Source: an uncultured Opitutia bacterium (GTDB lineage Bacteria > Verrucomicrobiota > Verrucomicrobiia > Opitutales > Opitutaceae). Taken from it: a stretch of DNA of 64,000 nucleotides. Under the pieces are notes generated by a model that was given only the letters and a program-made list of their open reading frames with translations, was not told the origin of the DNA and ran no database searches. The first letter of the stretch is position 1. Each line of letters begins with the position of its first letter. The DNA is taken from NCBI GenBank assembly GCA_903862955.1, contig CAIPAH010000007.1:1-64000 (forward strand). Reading direction: 5' to 3'. Position numbers and translations under genes: made by a program. This document shows, in pieces, positions 52,704 to 62,173 of the stretch.

Positions 52704-53834
52704 ATGGCCAAAGTCATCATTGAGAACCTCGTCAAAACGTATGCGGAGAAAAACGGCCCGGGAGTCCGGGCGGTCAATAGCATCAACCTGACGGTGGAAG
52801 ATCGCGAATTCATGGTGCTGGTCGGGCCGTCCGGCTGCGGTAAGTCCACGACGCTGCGCATGATCGCCGGCCTCGAGGAGATCACGGGTGGCACGATCAC
52901 GATCGACGGCCGGGTGGTGAACAATGTCCTGCCCAAGGACCGCGACATCGCGATGGTTTTCCAGAATTACGCGCTGTATCCGCACATGTCGGTCTACGAC
53001 AACATGGCGTTCGGCCTGAAGCTCCGGAAATTTCCCAAGGCCGAGATCGATGGCCGCGTCCGTGAGGCCGCCACCATGCTGGGCCTGACCGATTACCTGG
53101 AGCGCAAGCCCAAGGCCCTCTCCGGCGGCCAGCGCCAGCGCGTCGCCGTCGGCCGCGCCATCGTGCGCAAACCCAAGGTCTTCCTCTTCGACGAGCCGCT
53201 GTCCAACCTCGACGCGATGATGCGCGTCTCCACGCGCACCGAGATCTCCAAGCTCCACGCCCGCCTCGGGGCGACGATGATCTACGTGACCCACGACCAG
53301 ATCGAGGCGATGACGATGGGCGACCGCATTTGCGTCATGAAGGACGGTAACATCATGCAGGTCGCCGCGCCGCTCGACCTCTACAACCACCCGCAAAACC
53401 TCTTCGTGGCCGGCTTCATCGGCAGCCCGCCGATGAATTTCTTCAAGGGCACCGTGAAGCGCACGGGCAACCACGTTTCGTTCGTCGAGACCAACCTCAA
53501 GGGCACGCCGATCAGCGTGCAGCTCGGCGAGGCCCTCGCCGCCAAGGCCGCGGCCTACATCGACAAGCCCCTCGTGCTCGGCATCCGCCCGGAGGACGTG
53601 CAGGACTCGCTCACGCTGACTTCCCCGAATCCCGCCCACACCGTCGAGGTGACCGTGGAAGTGTCCGAGCCGATGGGCGCGGAGACCTACCTCTACCTCG
53701 ACACCGGCGCGCACTCTTTCATCGCGCGCGTCCGCCCGACGGATCGCTTTGAGGTCAACCAGAAGGTCAAGGTGACGCTGCGCATGGACACGGCCCACCT
53801 CTTTGACGCTGCCACCGAGCAGGTCCTGAAGTAG
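52704..53834 (+). CDS. ABC transporter ATP-binding protein, MalK/UgpC/MsmK type
   Basis: A 376-residue protein. Walker [11 protein letters not shown] (41-50), the signature [15 protein letters not shown], Walker [13 protein letters not shown] and a C-terminal OB-type (TOBE) domain from about 235 mark the MalK-type group. Such ATPases energise sugar or glycerol-phosphate importers and often serve several permeases. No permease or binding protein is in the window. Start MAKVIIEN is chosen. Confidence 0.92.
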   Translation: MAKVIIENLVKTYAEKNGPGVRAVNSINLTVEDREFMVLVGPSGCGKSTTLRMIAGLEEITGGTITIDGRVVNNVLPKDRDIAMVFQNYALYPHMSVYDNMAFGLKLRKFPKAEIDGRVREAATMLGLTDYLERKPKALSGGQRQRVAVGRAIVRKPKVFLFDEPLSNLDAMMRVSTRTEISKLHARLGATMIYVTHDQIEAMTMGDRICVMKDGNIMQVAAPLDLYNHPQNLFVAGFIGSPPMNFFKGTVKRTGNHVSFVETNLKGTPISVQLGEALAAKAAAYIDKPLVLGIRPEDVQDSLTLTSPNPAHTVEVTVEVSEPMGAETYLYLDTGAHSFIARVRPTDRFEVNQKVKVTLRMDTAHLFDAATEQVLK

Positions 53835-53958
53835 GCCGGGCCGGGATGGGCAGCGACGCCGCGCGGCGCAACGTGGCATAAGCCCTTTTTCCGGGTGGCC
53901 ACGCAGTGAATAATTCGTTTCGGTCGGAAGACGCATCCGCTCCGCCCGCTTCACTCGC

Positions 53959-55089
53959 GTGATCGAATTACAGTCTGATGAACTGATCTTCGCCTTCCCG
54001 GAACTGCTCGACCAGTTGCGGACGAAGGTGCGCGTCTGGGTGGACGACCGCTTGGAGAGCGCCACCAACGACGAAAAAAACCTGCTTCCCTCGTCGCGCG
54101 AGGAAGTTCACCGGACATTCGCCGAGTGTTTGCCGCGGGTCAGCTCCGCCGTCTCGTTCCAGCGCACGCTGCGCCTGCCCGACACCGGCAAGGACTACGC
54201 GGTGCCGCTCGGGATGGGACGTTTCCCACTCTACCCCGTCGACGTGTTTGCCGGCGTCCCGGAAAGCTGGCGGCAGCGCGGCGGCATCATGATGCCGTTG
54301 CACAAGACGGAGGCGATGTGGCTGAGTTTTTACGCGGATTACCCGATGGCGCTGCGGATTGGCGGCGGTGGACGCTGCGCGGTGACGGGGGGGCCGTGGG
54401 TTCCCGGTCTTGTGGCGTCGCCGCAAAACTACGTGATTCTCGGCTCCCAGCCGTGGCTGGACGGCTTTCATGTCGGACCGGTCGAGGTGCGGCAGTTCGC
54501 CGCGCAGCCCCAGGGCCAGGGCCTGCTGAGCGCGCACGCACTCTCTGGGGAAGAACGTTGGGGTGGCCTGCAACTGCAGGCGTGTCCGCTGCAGCCGGAC
54601 GAATTTTGGCGGCAGATCCTCCGCGACGCGCTCAGCCAGCGCTGGGACGAGCTGATGACTCCGGTCGCGTTCCGTCCGCTGCGGCAGACGGCGGTTTCGT
54701 CTGGCGCGGCGGAATGGACGACGAAGACCAACGGCAAGCTCCGCCTAAAAATCCTGGAGGATCCCTACGGCTTGCGGAAATGGGACTCGACCCACTCTAG
54801 CCGATGCTTCGCTCACCTCTGCCTCGCCGAGGACTGGCAACGACTCACCGGCATCCGCCCTCCGCAGCTGCCGCCCACCATGGCCGACTACCGCGCGGCG
54901 GGAGTTTCGCTCGCTGATCTCGAGGGCAACGAGTCCGACAACGGCGGTGACTCGATCCTCTCCGAGCTGCTCGCGGAAGGCGCCTCGCGCAGCCGCTCCC
55001 CTTTCTCGGGTTCAAATCCGCCCCAAGGCACCGGCCGGATTGTGTTCCGGCTCAACCCTGATCTGCGACAGCACGTCCGGGAATTCTAG
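53959..55089 (+). CDS. Hypothetical protein
   Basis: A 376-residue soluble protein with GTG start. A well-defined region PLGMGRFPLYPVDVFAGVPESWRQRGGIMMPLHKTEAMWLSFYADYP (part: MGRFPLYPVDVFAGVPESW) looks like a widespread uncharacterised family. The C-terminal part is Ser/Glu/Gly-rich. No catalytic motif recognised. It follows the ATPase gene by about 125 bases. Confidence 0.7.
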   Translation: MIELQSDELIFAFPELLDQLRTKVRVWVDDRLESATNDEKNLLPSSREEVHRTFAECLPRVSSAVSFQRTLRLPDTGKDYAVPLGMGRFPLYPVDVFAGVPESWRQRGGIMMPLHKTEAMWLSFYADYPMALRIGGGGRCAVTGGPWVPGLVASPQNYVILGSQPWLDGFHVGPVEVRQFAAQPQGQGLLSAHALSGEERWGGLQLQACPLQPDEFWRQILRDALSQRWDELMTPVAFRPLRQTAVSSGAAEWTTKTNGKLRLKILEDPYGLRKWDSTHSSRCFAHLCLAEDWQRLTGIRPPQLPPTMADYRAAGVSLADLEGNESDNGGDSILSELLAEGASRSRSPFSGSNPPQGTGRIVFRLNPDLRQHVREF

Positions 55090-55104
55090 GCGCCGCGCAC
55101 GCAC

Positions 55105-55767
55105 TCACGCTCCGGGGAGTTCTGCACGCAGCAGTGCGTAGGCTTCCGCCGGCGTGTTCACGGATCGCCAGGCTTTCGCCCGGATGGCCGCGTCCACCTC
55201 CCGGTCGTGGCAGATGAGCAGCGTGCGCACGCCATGGGCGGCGCCGGCAAGGATATCCACGTCGGCGTCTCCCACGAACAGGGCTTCGTCACGGTCCACG
55301 CGCAGTTGCCGCAGCGCTTCCTCGAGGCCGCCGGGATGCGGCTTGTGCGTGGGGAGGTCGTCGCCGCAGACGCAGCTGTCCAATTTCGTTCCCATGCCGT
55401 GTTGCTGGAGGATCCACAGGGTGGATTCGCGCTCGCGCCCCGTCCAAAGTCCCAGCGACTGCCGTGCCCCGCGCAGGTGGTCGAGCAACCCATGCGCGCC
55501 GTCGAAGGGCCGGATCAGTTCCCGGTGATGCGCGTCGTAGTCCACCAGCCGCTCCATCGCTTCGGGCAGCTTCGCCTCGTCAGCGATGAAGCTGCGCAGC
55601 GTCCGATCCGGCGGGCCGCCCAGGCGCTCGGTGATCTGCTCTTCGGTCAACGCCCCGCAATACGGCAGCAGGGCGTGGGCAAACGCGCGCAAGACCAGCG
55701 GCATGCTGTCCACCAACGTGCCATCCAGATCAAACACGACCGCGCGCGTACGCCGGCCCGGCTTCAT
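55105..55767 (-). CDS. HAD-superfamily phosphatase, phosphoglycolate phosphatase-like
   Basis: A 220-residue protein. Motif I VVFDLDGTLVDSMPLVL, with nucleophile and acid/base Asp near 13 and 15, motif II Thr (LWTGRERES) and a GDADVDILAGAAHG motif IV near the C-terminus place it in the PGP/beta-phosphoglucomutase group. Substrate is unknown. It overlaps the upstream gene as ATGA and is the last gene in the leftward cluster. Confidence 0.88.
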   Translation of the reverse strand: MKPGRRTRAVVFDLDGTLVDSMPLVLRAFAHALLPYCGALTEEQITERLGGPPDRTLRSFIADEAKLPEAMERLVDYDAHHRELIRPFDGAHGLLDHLRGARQSLGLWTGRERESTLWILQQHGMGTKLDSCVCGDDLPTHKPHPGGLEEALRQLRVDRDEALFVGDADVDILAGAAHGVRTLLICHDREVDAAIRAKAWRSVNTPAEAYALLRAELPGA

Positions 55768-56648
55768 GGCGCGATCCGGGTCAGCTGGCCCGGCGACGGC
55801 GAAGCGATGTCCTCGCTCAAGTGCGCGGGCTCAAACACCGCGCCGGCAAATTCGAGGCCCAGCGCGGCGGCGGTCACCTGAAAGCGGGTCTTGTCACGCG
55901 TCTGGTCGTTGCGCAGGTCGACCGTCTTCACGATGTATTGGTCCCCGACTTTTCTGAGGTCGACCAGTGAGAGCGTCCGCAGCGCGCGGCCGGTCGGGTC
56001 GAGCAGTTCGCTCTGCACGGGCGCGTGATACTGCGTGTCGAGGCTCGCGCGCACGGCGGAGATCTCCGGATGAGCGGCGGCCCATGCGGCCGGTGGGCGG
56101 AAAAGGAAGACATGGGCGGGCCGGCCGCGCACCCGGCTCACGGTTTCCAGGCTCGCATCGGGCCAGTAGATGTAGGGCATCTGCAGCTCAAAGGCCGTGA
56201 GTTCGACGCCGTCAACGAGCGGCGCAAATGCATCAACCTGGCGGGGTGTTTCCGCGCCGGAATCGCTGCGCCAGACGGCGGGGTTCTCGCCGTTTTGCAT
56301 GAGCAACCGGTGCTCGTGCCCGGCTTCGTCGGTGATGGCGACGCGCAGGATCGCGCCCTGCCCGTTGCGTCCGCCCCAGAGTTTTCCGTGGAGAACCCGT
56401 TCATCGCCCCGGCGTGGCATCACGCGCAGATCGAATTCGAGGTAGTATTCGCCCTCGATGCCGACCCGGCGAAATTCTTCGAGCGCCTTGCGGCCCTCCG
56501 CCTGGTCCGGCTGGCTCAGCTGCAGAAAAGTCGGGTTCGACCCGCCTGCGCCAGTCGTAGGAGCGGCCGCGACTCCACCAGCGACGGCGCCGGCGACCAA
56601 AAAAAACGCCCGCCATTTTGGGGCGAGCGTGAGGGACGAAACCGGCAT
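55764..56648 (-). CDS. Exported LolA/LppX-like outer-membrane lipoprotein-sorting protein
   Basis: A 294-residue protein with a signal sequence (AFFLVAGAVAGGVAAAP, cleavage near 28). The mature part has beta-strand-rich stretches such as LEEFRRVGIEGEYYLEFDLRV, HAPVQSELLDPTGRALRTLSLVDLRKVGDQYI and TRFQVTAAALGLEFAGAVF, like the half-barrel of outer-membrane lipoprotein-sorting proteins. It lies between secG and the HAD gene and is coupled to the latter. Assignment is moderate. Confidence 0.65.
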   Translation of the reverse strand: MPVSSLTLAPKWRAFFLVAGAVAGGVAAAPTTGAGGSNPTFLQLSQPDQAEGRKALEEFRRVGIEGEYYLEFDLRVMPRRGDERVLHGKLWGGRNGQGAILRVAITDEAGHEHRLLMQNGENPAVWRSDSGAETPRQVDAFAPLVDGVELTAFELQMPYIYWPDASLETVSRVRGRPAHVFLFRPPAAWAAAHPEISAVRASLDTQYHAPVQSELLDPTGRALRTLSLVDLRKVGDQYIVKTVDLRNDQTRDKTRFQVTAAALGLEFAGAVFEPAHLSEDIASPSPGQLTRIAP

Positions 56649-56658
56649 GACGCAGACT

Positions 56659-57003
56659 TCAGGGCTTCTTGGGAGTTGCCGGAGTCGGGGTCGGGGCCGG
56701 ATGAGCGGCCGCAGGGGCCGCGATGCTCGGGAGCGCGTCGCCCGTCGCCACCGCGTGTTTACGGACGTAAATGTGGCCGAGATAGAGCACGAAGCTGAGG
56801 ACGAAAAAGGCGATGGCCGCGTTGATCGTGGCCTTGCTGAGCACATTGCCCGTGTCCGCGCCGAAGGTGGCTTCCGTCATGCCGCCGCCGAGTGCGCCGC
56901 CCATGCCGCCGTCCGTCTTGGCCTTCTGGGCCAGCACGACCAGGATCAGGAACAGCGAGACGAGGATCAGAACCACCGTCAGGATATTGAGGAGAATGCT
57001 CAT
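56659..57003 (-). CDS. secG: Preprotein translocase subunit SecG
   Basis: A 114-residue protein with two membrane helices (about 3-24 and 56-78) flanking a glycine-rich loop (GGMGGALGGGMTEATFG) and a proline-rich tail. This is the SecG pattern. It joins SecYE in Sec-dependent export. The Pro/Ala-rich C-terminus is longer than in many relatives. Confidence 0.92.
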   Translation of the reverse strand: MSILLNILTVVLILVSLFLILVVLAQKAKTDGGMGGALGGGMTEATFGADTGNVLSKATINAAIAFFVLSFVLYLGHIYVRKHAVATGDALPSIAAPAAAHPAPTPTPATPKKP

Positions 57004-57095
57004 GTGAAAGGGTCAGAAAATCAGCCGAGCGAGGGCTTTGTCAATGCCAGGCTCGGCCTGCGGCTTCCTGATTGCGAACCGGGAAAAAGCCGGTC

Positions 57096-58007
57096 TCAGG
57101 TCTCGACGCCGAGCTTCTCCAGGAGGCGCTGCAAATCCTCATTGCCTTGATACTCAATGACAATGCGGCCCTTTTTGGCCGAGTGCAGGACGGCCACCCG
57201 CGCGCCGAGGTGGGAGCTGAGTTTCTTCTCGATGCCGGCCACGGCTTCGGCGTCTTTGGCGGAAAGACCGCGACCCTTGCCCTTCCGGCCCGATCCGGCC
57301 GCCGTCTTGCGCTCCTGCACCAGCTTCTCGGTGTGACGCACGTTCAGGCCTTCCTCGATGATCCGGCGGGCCAGGAGATTGCGATGCGCGGTGTCAGTGA
57401 CGCCGAGCAGCACCTTGGCGTGGCCGACGCTGAGAAGGTTTTTGGCGATGAAGCCCTGAATTTCCGCGTCGAGCGCGAGCAGGCGCAACGAATTGGCCAC
57501 GGTTGCACGGGCTTTGCCGACGCGGTCTGCGGCGGTTTCCTGGGTCAGGTCAAAGTCGCGAATGAGGCTGGCGAACCCGTGCGCCTCCTCGATCGGGTTG
57601 AGGCCCTCGCGCTGCAGATTTTCAATGAGGCCGAGGGCCGCGGAAGAGGCGTTGCTCGCGTCGACGACGCGCGCGGGGATGGTCTTGAGCTTGAGCTGCT
57701 GGAAGGCCCGCCAGCGGCGTTCGCCGGCGATCAGTTGAAAACTGTCCCCGGTCTTGCGCACGACGATGGGCTGCAACAGTCCCTCGGACCGGATGCTGTC
57801 CGCCAACTCGGCAAGCTGCTCGGGCGAAATCTCGCGGCGGGCCTGGTAGGGACTCGGCTCGACGAGGTGAACCGGCACCTCCTGGTAACCCGGCGCGGCC
57901 AAGGTCGCAGCCACGGGTAGAACCGGGTCGGCCTTGTGGGCGGTTGCGGCGCTGGCGATGAGGCCGCCGAGTCCGCGGCCTAGACGTGATTTGGGTGCTG
58001 CGGCCAT
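57096..58007 (-). CDS. parB: Chromosome-partitioning protein ParB
   Basis: A 303-residue ParB/Spo0J. SPYQARREISPEQLAELADSIRSEGLLQPIVVR, GERRWRA (95-101), ENLQRE (129-134), an HTH (about 155-175), SVGHAKVLLG and the C-terminal dimerisation part are present. It binds parS and clamps DNA, using CTP in the family. No parA is adjacent, and LysM and fmt genes lie upstream. Start as given matches family length. Confidence 0.95.
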   Translation of the reverse strand: MAAAPKSRLGRGLGGLIASAATAHKADPVLPVAATLAAPGYQEVPVHLVEPSPYQARREISPEQLAELADSIRSEGLLQPIVVRKTGDSFQLIAGERRWRAFQQLKLKTIPARVVDASNASSAALGLIENLQREGLNPIEEAHGFASLIRDFDLTQETAADRVGKARATVANSLRLLALDAEIQGFIAKNLLSVGHAKVLLGVTDTAHRNLLARRIIEEGLNVRHTEKLVQERKTAAGSGRKGKGRGLSAKDAEAVAGIEKKLSSHLGARVAVLHSAKKGRIVIEYQGNEDLQRLLEKLGVET

Positions 58008-58011
58008 GGAA

Positions 58012-58581
58012 TTATTTTCCTGCGGGGGTTGGGATGAAAAGCGTCTGCCCGGCCTGGATGCGCGAGGGGTCGGCGATCTTGTTGGCGTTGATGATGTCGG
58101 TGGCCTTACCGCCGGTCTTCTTCGCGATCATCGCCAGCGTGTCGCCCTTCTGCACGGTGTAACTCACGCCTTCCTTCGCGTAATTTTCGCTGAAACTCGT
58201 CTGCACCACCGGCCGGGTGGCGAGGCCCTTGGCCATGGAATCGAGGGCGGCGTTCGTCGCCTCGCCCAGTTTCTTGATCTGCGCGGCGGTGCGCTCCGCG
58301 GTCGCGGCGTCGCCGGAGCGGATCGCGAGGTTGAGCTCGGCGACCGCATCGTTCAGTTGCGCGACCGTGACGTAGGTCTGAGCCGAAGCACTGGCCTTCT
58401 CGCGCAGCTCACCGTTCTGGCGCTCGAGCTGTTCGACGCGCAGGGAAAGCTCCCCGACGCGTTGCGTGAGGCCCCGGACATCCTCGCGCAGATTGGCCAA
58501 TTCCACCTCCGGCGTCTGCCCTGCCACCCGCGCTCCGGCCATCAGCAGCAGGACGGGAACGAGGAGGGAGCGCTTCAACAT
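58012..58581 (-). CDS. LysM-domain periplasmic/envelope protein
   Basis: A 189-residue protein with a signal peptide (MLKRSLLVPVLLLMAGARVAG), a coiled-coil stretch (VELANLREDVRGLTQRVGELSLRVEQLERQNGELR, about 26-60) and a C-terminal LysM domain (SYTVQKGDTLAMIAKKTGGKATDIINANK, about 142-170). LysM binds peptidoglycan. It is 4 bases upstream of parB on the same strand. Confidence 0.88.
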   Translation of the reverse strand: MLKRSLLVPVLLLMAGARVAGQTPEVELANLREDVRGLTQRVGELSLRVEQLERQNGELREKASASAQTYVTVAQLNDAVAELNLAIRSGDAATAERTAAQIKKLGEATNAALDSMAKGLATRPVVQTSFSENYAKEGVSYTVQKGDTLAMIAKKTGGKATDIINANKIADPSRIQAGQTLFIPTPAGK

Positions 58582-58624
58582 AAGGCCGGAGTTTGAAGAA
58601 AGGGCTTTCAAAAACAAGGAAGAC

Positions 58625-59611
58625 CTAGCGCTTGAACGGCACCGGCGAAACCAGCGCCGCCATGGGACGTGAAGCAACCTGCGCGCCCGCCGGCACCGGA
58701 AACCCCCGCAGAAAATCAGCCGCGCCCAGCATTTTCGCGCCGGGACGCTGAAGCCGCCGCAGCCGCAGCAGCCCCTCGCCTGTTCCGACCAGCAGCCCGT
58801 GCGCGTCCGCGCCCATGACATCGCCGGCTGCGCCCTTCCCGGGCACGAAATCCGCGAGGCCGATTTTCACCTCCGCCCCGCGCAGCGAAACGCTGCAGGC
58901 GGGCCAGGGAAAAAGGCCGTTGATCCGGGCGGAGAGGACCACCGCCGCCTGTGTGAAATCAATTGCGCCGTCCGACTTTTCCAGGCGCCGGCAATAGCTG
59001 ACGGAGCTCTCGTGCTGCGGCACAAAAGCGAGGGTTCCCTCGCGCAGGCGCGGCAGCGTCCGGGAAAGCAAGGGAATGCAGGCCTCGGCGAGGCGCATTT
59101 CCAGTTCCCTGGCGGTATCGAGAGGATGGATGTCCACGCGCTCCGCGTCCGCTAGCGGTCCCGCGTCCAACTCCCGCACGATGCGCATCAGCGTGACGCC
59201 CGACTGGCGCTCCCCGCAGGCGATCGCGGTCTGGATGGGCGAGGCCCCACGATATTTCGGCAAGAGTGACGTGTGCAGGTTCAGCGTGCCGCAGCGCGGA
59301 GTTGCGATGAAATCGTCCTTGAGGATCTGGCCGTAGGCCATGACCAGGGCCGCATCCGCGCCGCTTTCGGTCAATCGTCGGCAGTCCTCCGGGCCCAGCT
59401 TCTCGGGCTGGTGCACCGGAAGTCCGTGCGCGATGGCCCACGTCTTGATCGCGTTGGCCGCGATCACCTGGCCGCGTCCGGCTGGGCGATCGGGCTGGGT
59501 CCAGACGGCACCGACCTGCGCGAGGTCACGCCCCTCTCCTGCCAGCCAATTGAGCAGCGGTAGCGCGATGGGATCCGAACCCAGGAAGGCAATTTTCAGC
59601 GGCTGAAGCAT
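58625..59611 (-). CDS. fmt: Methionyl-tRNA formyltransferase
   Basis: A 328-residue protein. Asn111 and His113 (TLNLHTSLLPKYRGASPIQ), the SLLPKYRGA element at 115-123 and Asp149 form the formyl-transfer site; the OB-fold C-terminal domain follows. It formylates initiator Met-tRNA. It lies upstream of the LysM-parB unit. Confidence 0.95.
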   Translation of the reverse strand: MLQPLKIAFLGSDPIALPLLNWLAGEGRDLAQVGAVWTQPDRPAGRGQVIAANAIKTWAIAHGLPVHQPEKLGPEDCRRLTESGADAALVMAYGQILKDDFIATPRCGTLNLHTSLLPKYRGASPIQTAIACGERQSGVTLMRIVRELDAGPLADAERVDIHPLDTARELEMRLAEACIPLLSRTLPRLREGTLAFVPQHESSVSYCRRLEKSDGAIDFTQAAVVLSARINGLFPWPACSVSLRGAEVKIGLADFVPGKGAAGDVMGADAHGLLVGTGEGLLRLRRLQRPGAKMLGAADFLRGFPVPAGAQVASRPMAALVSPVPFKR

Positions 59612-59711
59612 CGTTGGGTCTGGCGTTGGGGCAGGGCGAGGATTTCAGCGAGGGTTCTGGCTTGGCCCGCACGTCACTCCACGCCTTGGCAGGAATGCGC
59701 CGGATGGCGGC

Positions 59712-60629
59712 TCAGCGGAGCTTCTTGAGCCACGCGTTCACCGTTGGCGCCAGAGATTTTGTGAACGCGGCATCGGTGGTCGGTTTGGACAGGCCGTCGA
59801 AGACGCCCCAGTACTCCACGTGGCTGGTGGTCCGGCCGGGGGCGAGCGTCGCGAGCGGCCCAAGCGTTTCCAGTTCGATCATCGCTCCGTTGGTGAAGAG
59901 TTCAAAACAGCTGCCGAGGTCGGGATACTTCGCGCCGGCGATCACAGATGAGTATTTCACGAAGGTCGTGCCTTCGAGCCAGTACGCGGCCCAGCCGGGG
60001 TAATTCGTGATCCCGAGTTTCTGGGCCTGCTTGGCCTTGGCCACATTGACGCCGATGAAATCCCGGTGCGGCTGCCACACCGGCAGCGCGAGGTCGGTAA
60101 AAGTCCACGGGACGAGTGCGTAGGTCGGCAGCAGGTCGCCGCGCGCATGGTCGCCCTTGGGCATCAGCGGCAACACGGCATGGCCCCCGGCGCGAAACAT
60201 CGTCAGCGCCCACGGCGCGCACTCCACCGGCCAGAGACCACGATTGGTGAGCGTGTGGGTGACTTTGATCGCACGGTCGCCGAGCACCTCCACTTTCAAG
60301 CCCTTCTGCAGCCCGGTCATCTCTTCCACCGGCGCGGACAAAGCCACGCCTTTCGCCAGGGGCTTCACCGTCAGCGGGTCGTCGTCCGGCTGGTAGCTGC
60401 GCACAATGTCCTCGGGCGCATGCCAGAGGCGGTGGCCTCCGCGCAGGAAGAAACCGTGGTAGCGCTGCTCATCCGCCGGCATTTCGAGGAAAAGATTGCC
60501 GGCCTTGCCGCGCAGCGAACGAAACGACGAAACGCGCGGACCGACGTCCGTCGTGATCACCAGTTCGAGGGCGCGGGTCGCAAGCTTCAACGCCCCCCCG
60601 CCGCGATACTCAGTCTTCGAGAGTTTCAT
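59712..60629 (-). CDS. DUF4380 domain protein
   Basis: A 305-residue protein matching DUF4380 by VGPRVSSFRSLRGKAGNLF, GGHRLWHAPEDIVRSYQPDD and the later NRGLWPVECAPWALTMF. Beta-sandwich, like galactose-mutarotase-type folds. Function unknown. ATG MKLSKTEY overlaps the der stop region by 20 bases. Confidence 0.82.
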   Translation of the reverse strand: MKLSKTEYRGGGALKLATRALELVITTDVGPRVSSFRSLRGKAGNLFLEMPADEQRYHGFFLRGGHRLWHAPEDIVRSYQPDDDPLTVKPLAKGVALSAPVEEMTGLQKGLKVEVLGDRAIKVTHTLTNRGLWPVECAPWALTMFRAGGHAVLPLMPKGDHARGDLLPTYALVPWTFTDLALPVWQPHRDFIGVNVAKAKQAQKLGITNYPGWAAYWLEGTTFVKYSSVIAGAKYPDLGSCFELFTNGAMIELETLGPLATLAPGRTTSHVEYWGVFDGLSKPTTDAAFTKSLAPTVNAWLKKLR

Positions 60630-62103
60630 GGCGGAAATCGTCGTCCACGGTTTCACTGGCCTTCCACTTCGGCGTGTGGGCCTCGGCGCGCGCGGCCTTG
60701 CCGGAGTAAGGCGTACCGGGCTCGTGCTTCGCCTTGCCCACGAGGTCGAAATAGACCGGGCAGCCCGCGAGATCGAACTCCTTCACCAGGCCCGCCTCGA
60801 GGTAGCGGCGATACTGCTCAGTGAGCTTCTCCTCGCGGTTGCAAAACAGCTTGATGCGGAACGGGCGGTTGCCGGTCTGCGTCGCGTAGTAGATTCGGAA
60901 GCGGCGTCCGCCGACCGCCGGGGGCGGCATGCGCTCGGTGAGGAAGCCCAACACCTGGTTCAGCTTCGCGGTGGGCAGCTTGATATCGAGCTGGCGGTTG
61001 AGCTTCACGGCGGCGTTCAGCATACGATCCACCTCGTAGCCGTTCATCGCCGACACGAAAATCAGGGGCGAACCGGGCGTGAAATAGAGTCGCTCAAACA
61101 GCGCATGCTCATACTTTTCGCGGTAATCGCGCTCGCTCTTGTAGGGCTCGAAGCCCCCTTGTTTCGTGAACGCGTCCTGGATCAGGTCCCACTTGTTCAC
61201 GACCACGACGATGGGCTTGTGCTCCTTCACCGCCTCACCGGCGATCGCCTTGTCCTGCTGGGTCACGCCATCCACGGCGTCGAGCACGAGGAACACCACG
61301 TCGGTGTTCTTGATCGCATCGAGCGAGCGCAGGCGGGAGAAATACTCCACCGGGGAGGCCAGCTTCGTCGCGGCCTTGATGCCGGCCGTGTCCACGAGGC
61401 GGAAGGGATACATCTTGCCATTGCGGCCCTTGAACGTGAACGGCAGCTCCACCGCGTCCCGCGTGGTGCCGGGAACTTCGCTCACGATCAGCCGGTCGCT
61501 CTGGAGCAGCCGGTTGCTGAGGGAGGACTTGCCGACGTTCGGACGACCGATGAAGCACACGCCCAGCGCCTGCGCGGCGTCGCGGCCGCGGTCCACGTCG
61601 TCCACCGGGCCCAGCACCGCCATGATGGCGTCACGCAGGTCGGCTTCGCCGCGCCCGTGTTCGGCGGAAACCCGCAGGGGTTCGCCGAGGCCGAGCCGGT
61701 AGGCTTCCTCGAGCTGGATCTTGTCGTCGTCAAAGTCCGCCTTGTTGATCACCAGCCGCACGGGTTTCTTGCTTCGCCGCAGCAGCGCCGCGATCTTGGC
61801 GTCGAGCGAGGTCAGGCCTTCGAGTCCGTCGATGATGAACAGGATCAGCGCGGCCGCATCCATCGCGAATTTCACCTGCGCCTCGGACGCGGCGGTGAGC
61901 GCCGCGGGCGTGTCCGCGCCCTTGTAGCCGATGCCGCCGGTGTCGAGGAGCGTGTAGTTGCCCTCCGCCACTTCGGCCGAGATGACGTCGCGCGTCACGC
62001 CCGGCTGGTCGTGCACGATGGAAATGCGCTTCTTGGCCAGCCGGTTGAAGAGGCGGCTCTTGCCGACATTGGGGCGGCCAACAATGGCGACAGTGCGATT
62101 CAT
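60610..62103 (-). CDS. der: Ribosome biogenesis GTPase Der
   Basis: A 497-residue protein with two GTPase domains: first P-loop GRPNVGKS at 9-16, second GRPNVGKS at 186-193, both with DTGG/DTAG and NKAD/NKWD elements, then a KH-like C-terminal domain. It acts in 50S subunit assembly. The double G domain is diagnostic for EngA/Der. Confidence 0.97.
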   Translation of the reverse strand: MNRTVAIVGRPNVGKSRLFNRLAKKRISIVHDQPGVTRDVISAEVAEGNYTLLDTGGIGYKGADTPAALTAASEAQVKFAMDAAALILFIIDGLEGLTSLDAKIAALLRRSKKPVRLVINKADFDDDKIQLEEAYRLGLGEPLRVSAEHGRGEADLRDAIMAVLGPVDDVDRGRDAAQALGVCFIGRPNVGKSSLSNRLLQSDRLIVSEVPGTTRDAVELPFTFKGRNGKMYPFRLVDTAGIKAATKLASPVEYFSRLRSLDAIKNTDVVFLVLDAVDGVTQQDKAIAGEAVKEHKPIVVVVNKWDLIQDAFTKQGGFEPYKSERDYREKYEHALFERLYFTPGSPLIFVSAMNGYEVDRMLNAAVKLNRQLDIKLPTAKLNQVLGFLTERMPPPAVGGRRFRIYYATQTGNRPFRIKLFCNREEKLTEQYRRYLEAGLVKEFDLAGCPVYFDLVGKAKHEPGTPYSGKAARAEAHTPKWKASETVDDDFRHETLED

Positions 62104-62173
62104 GGGGAGGGATTACAGGAGAAACCGCGGGCAACCGAGAACGAAAATCACCTCGGGCGCCCTTTCGGGAAGA

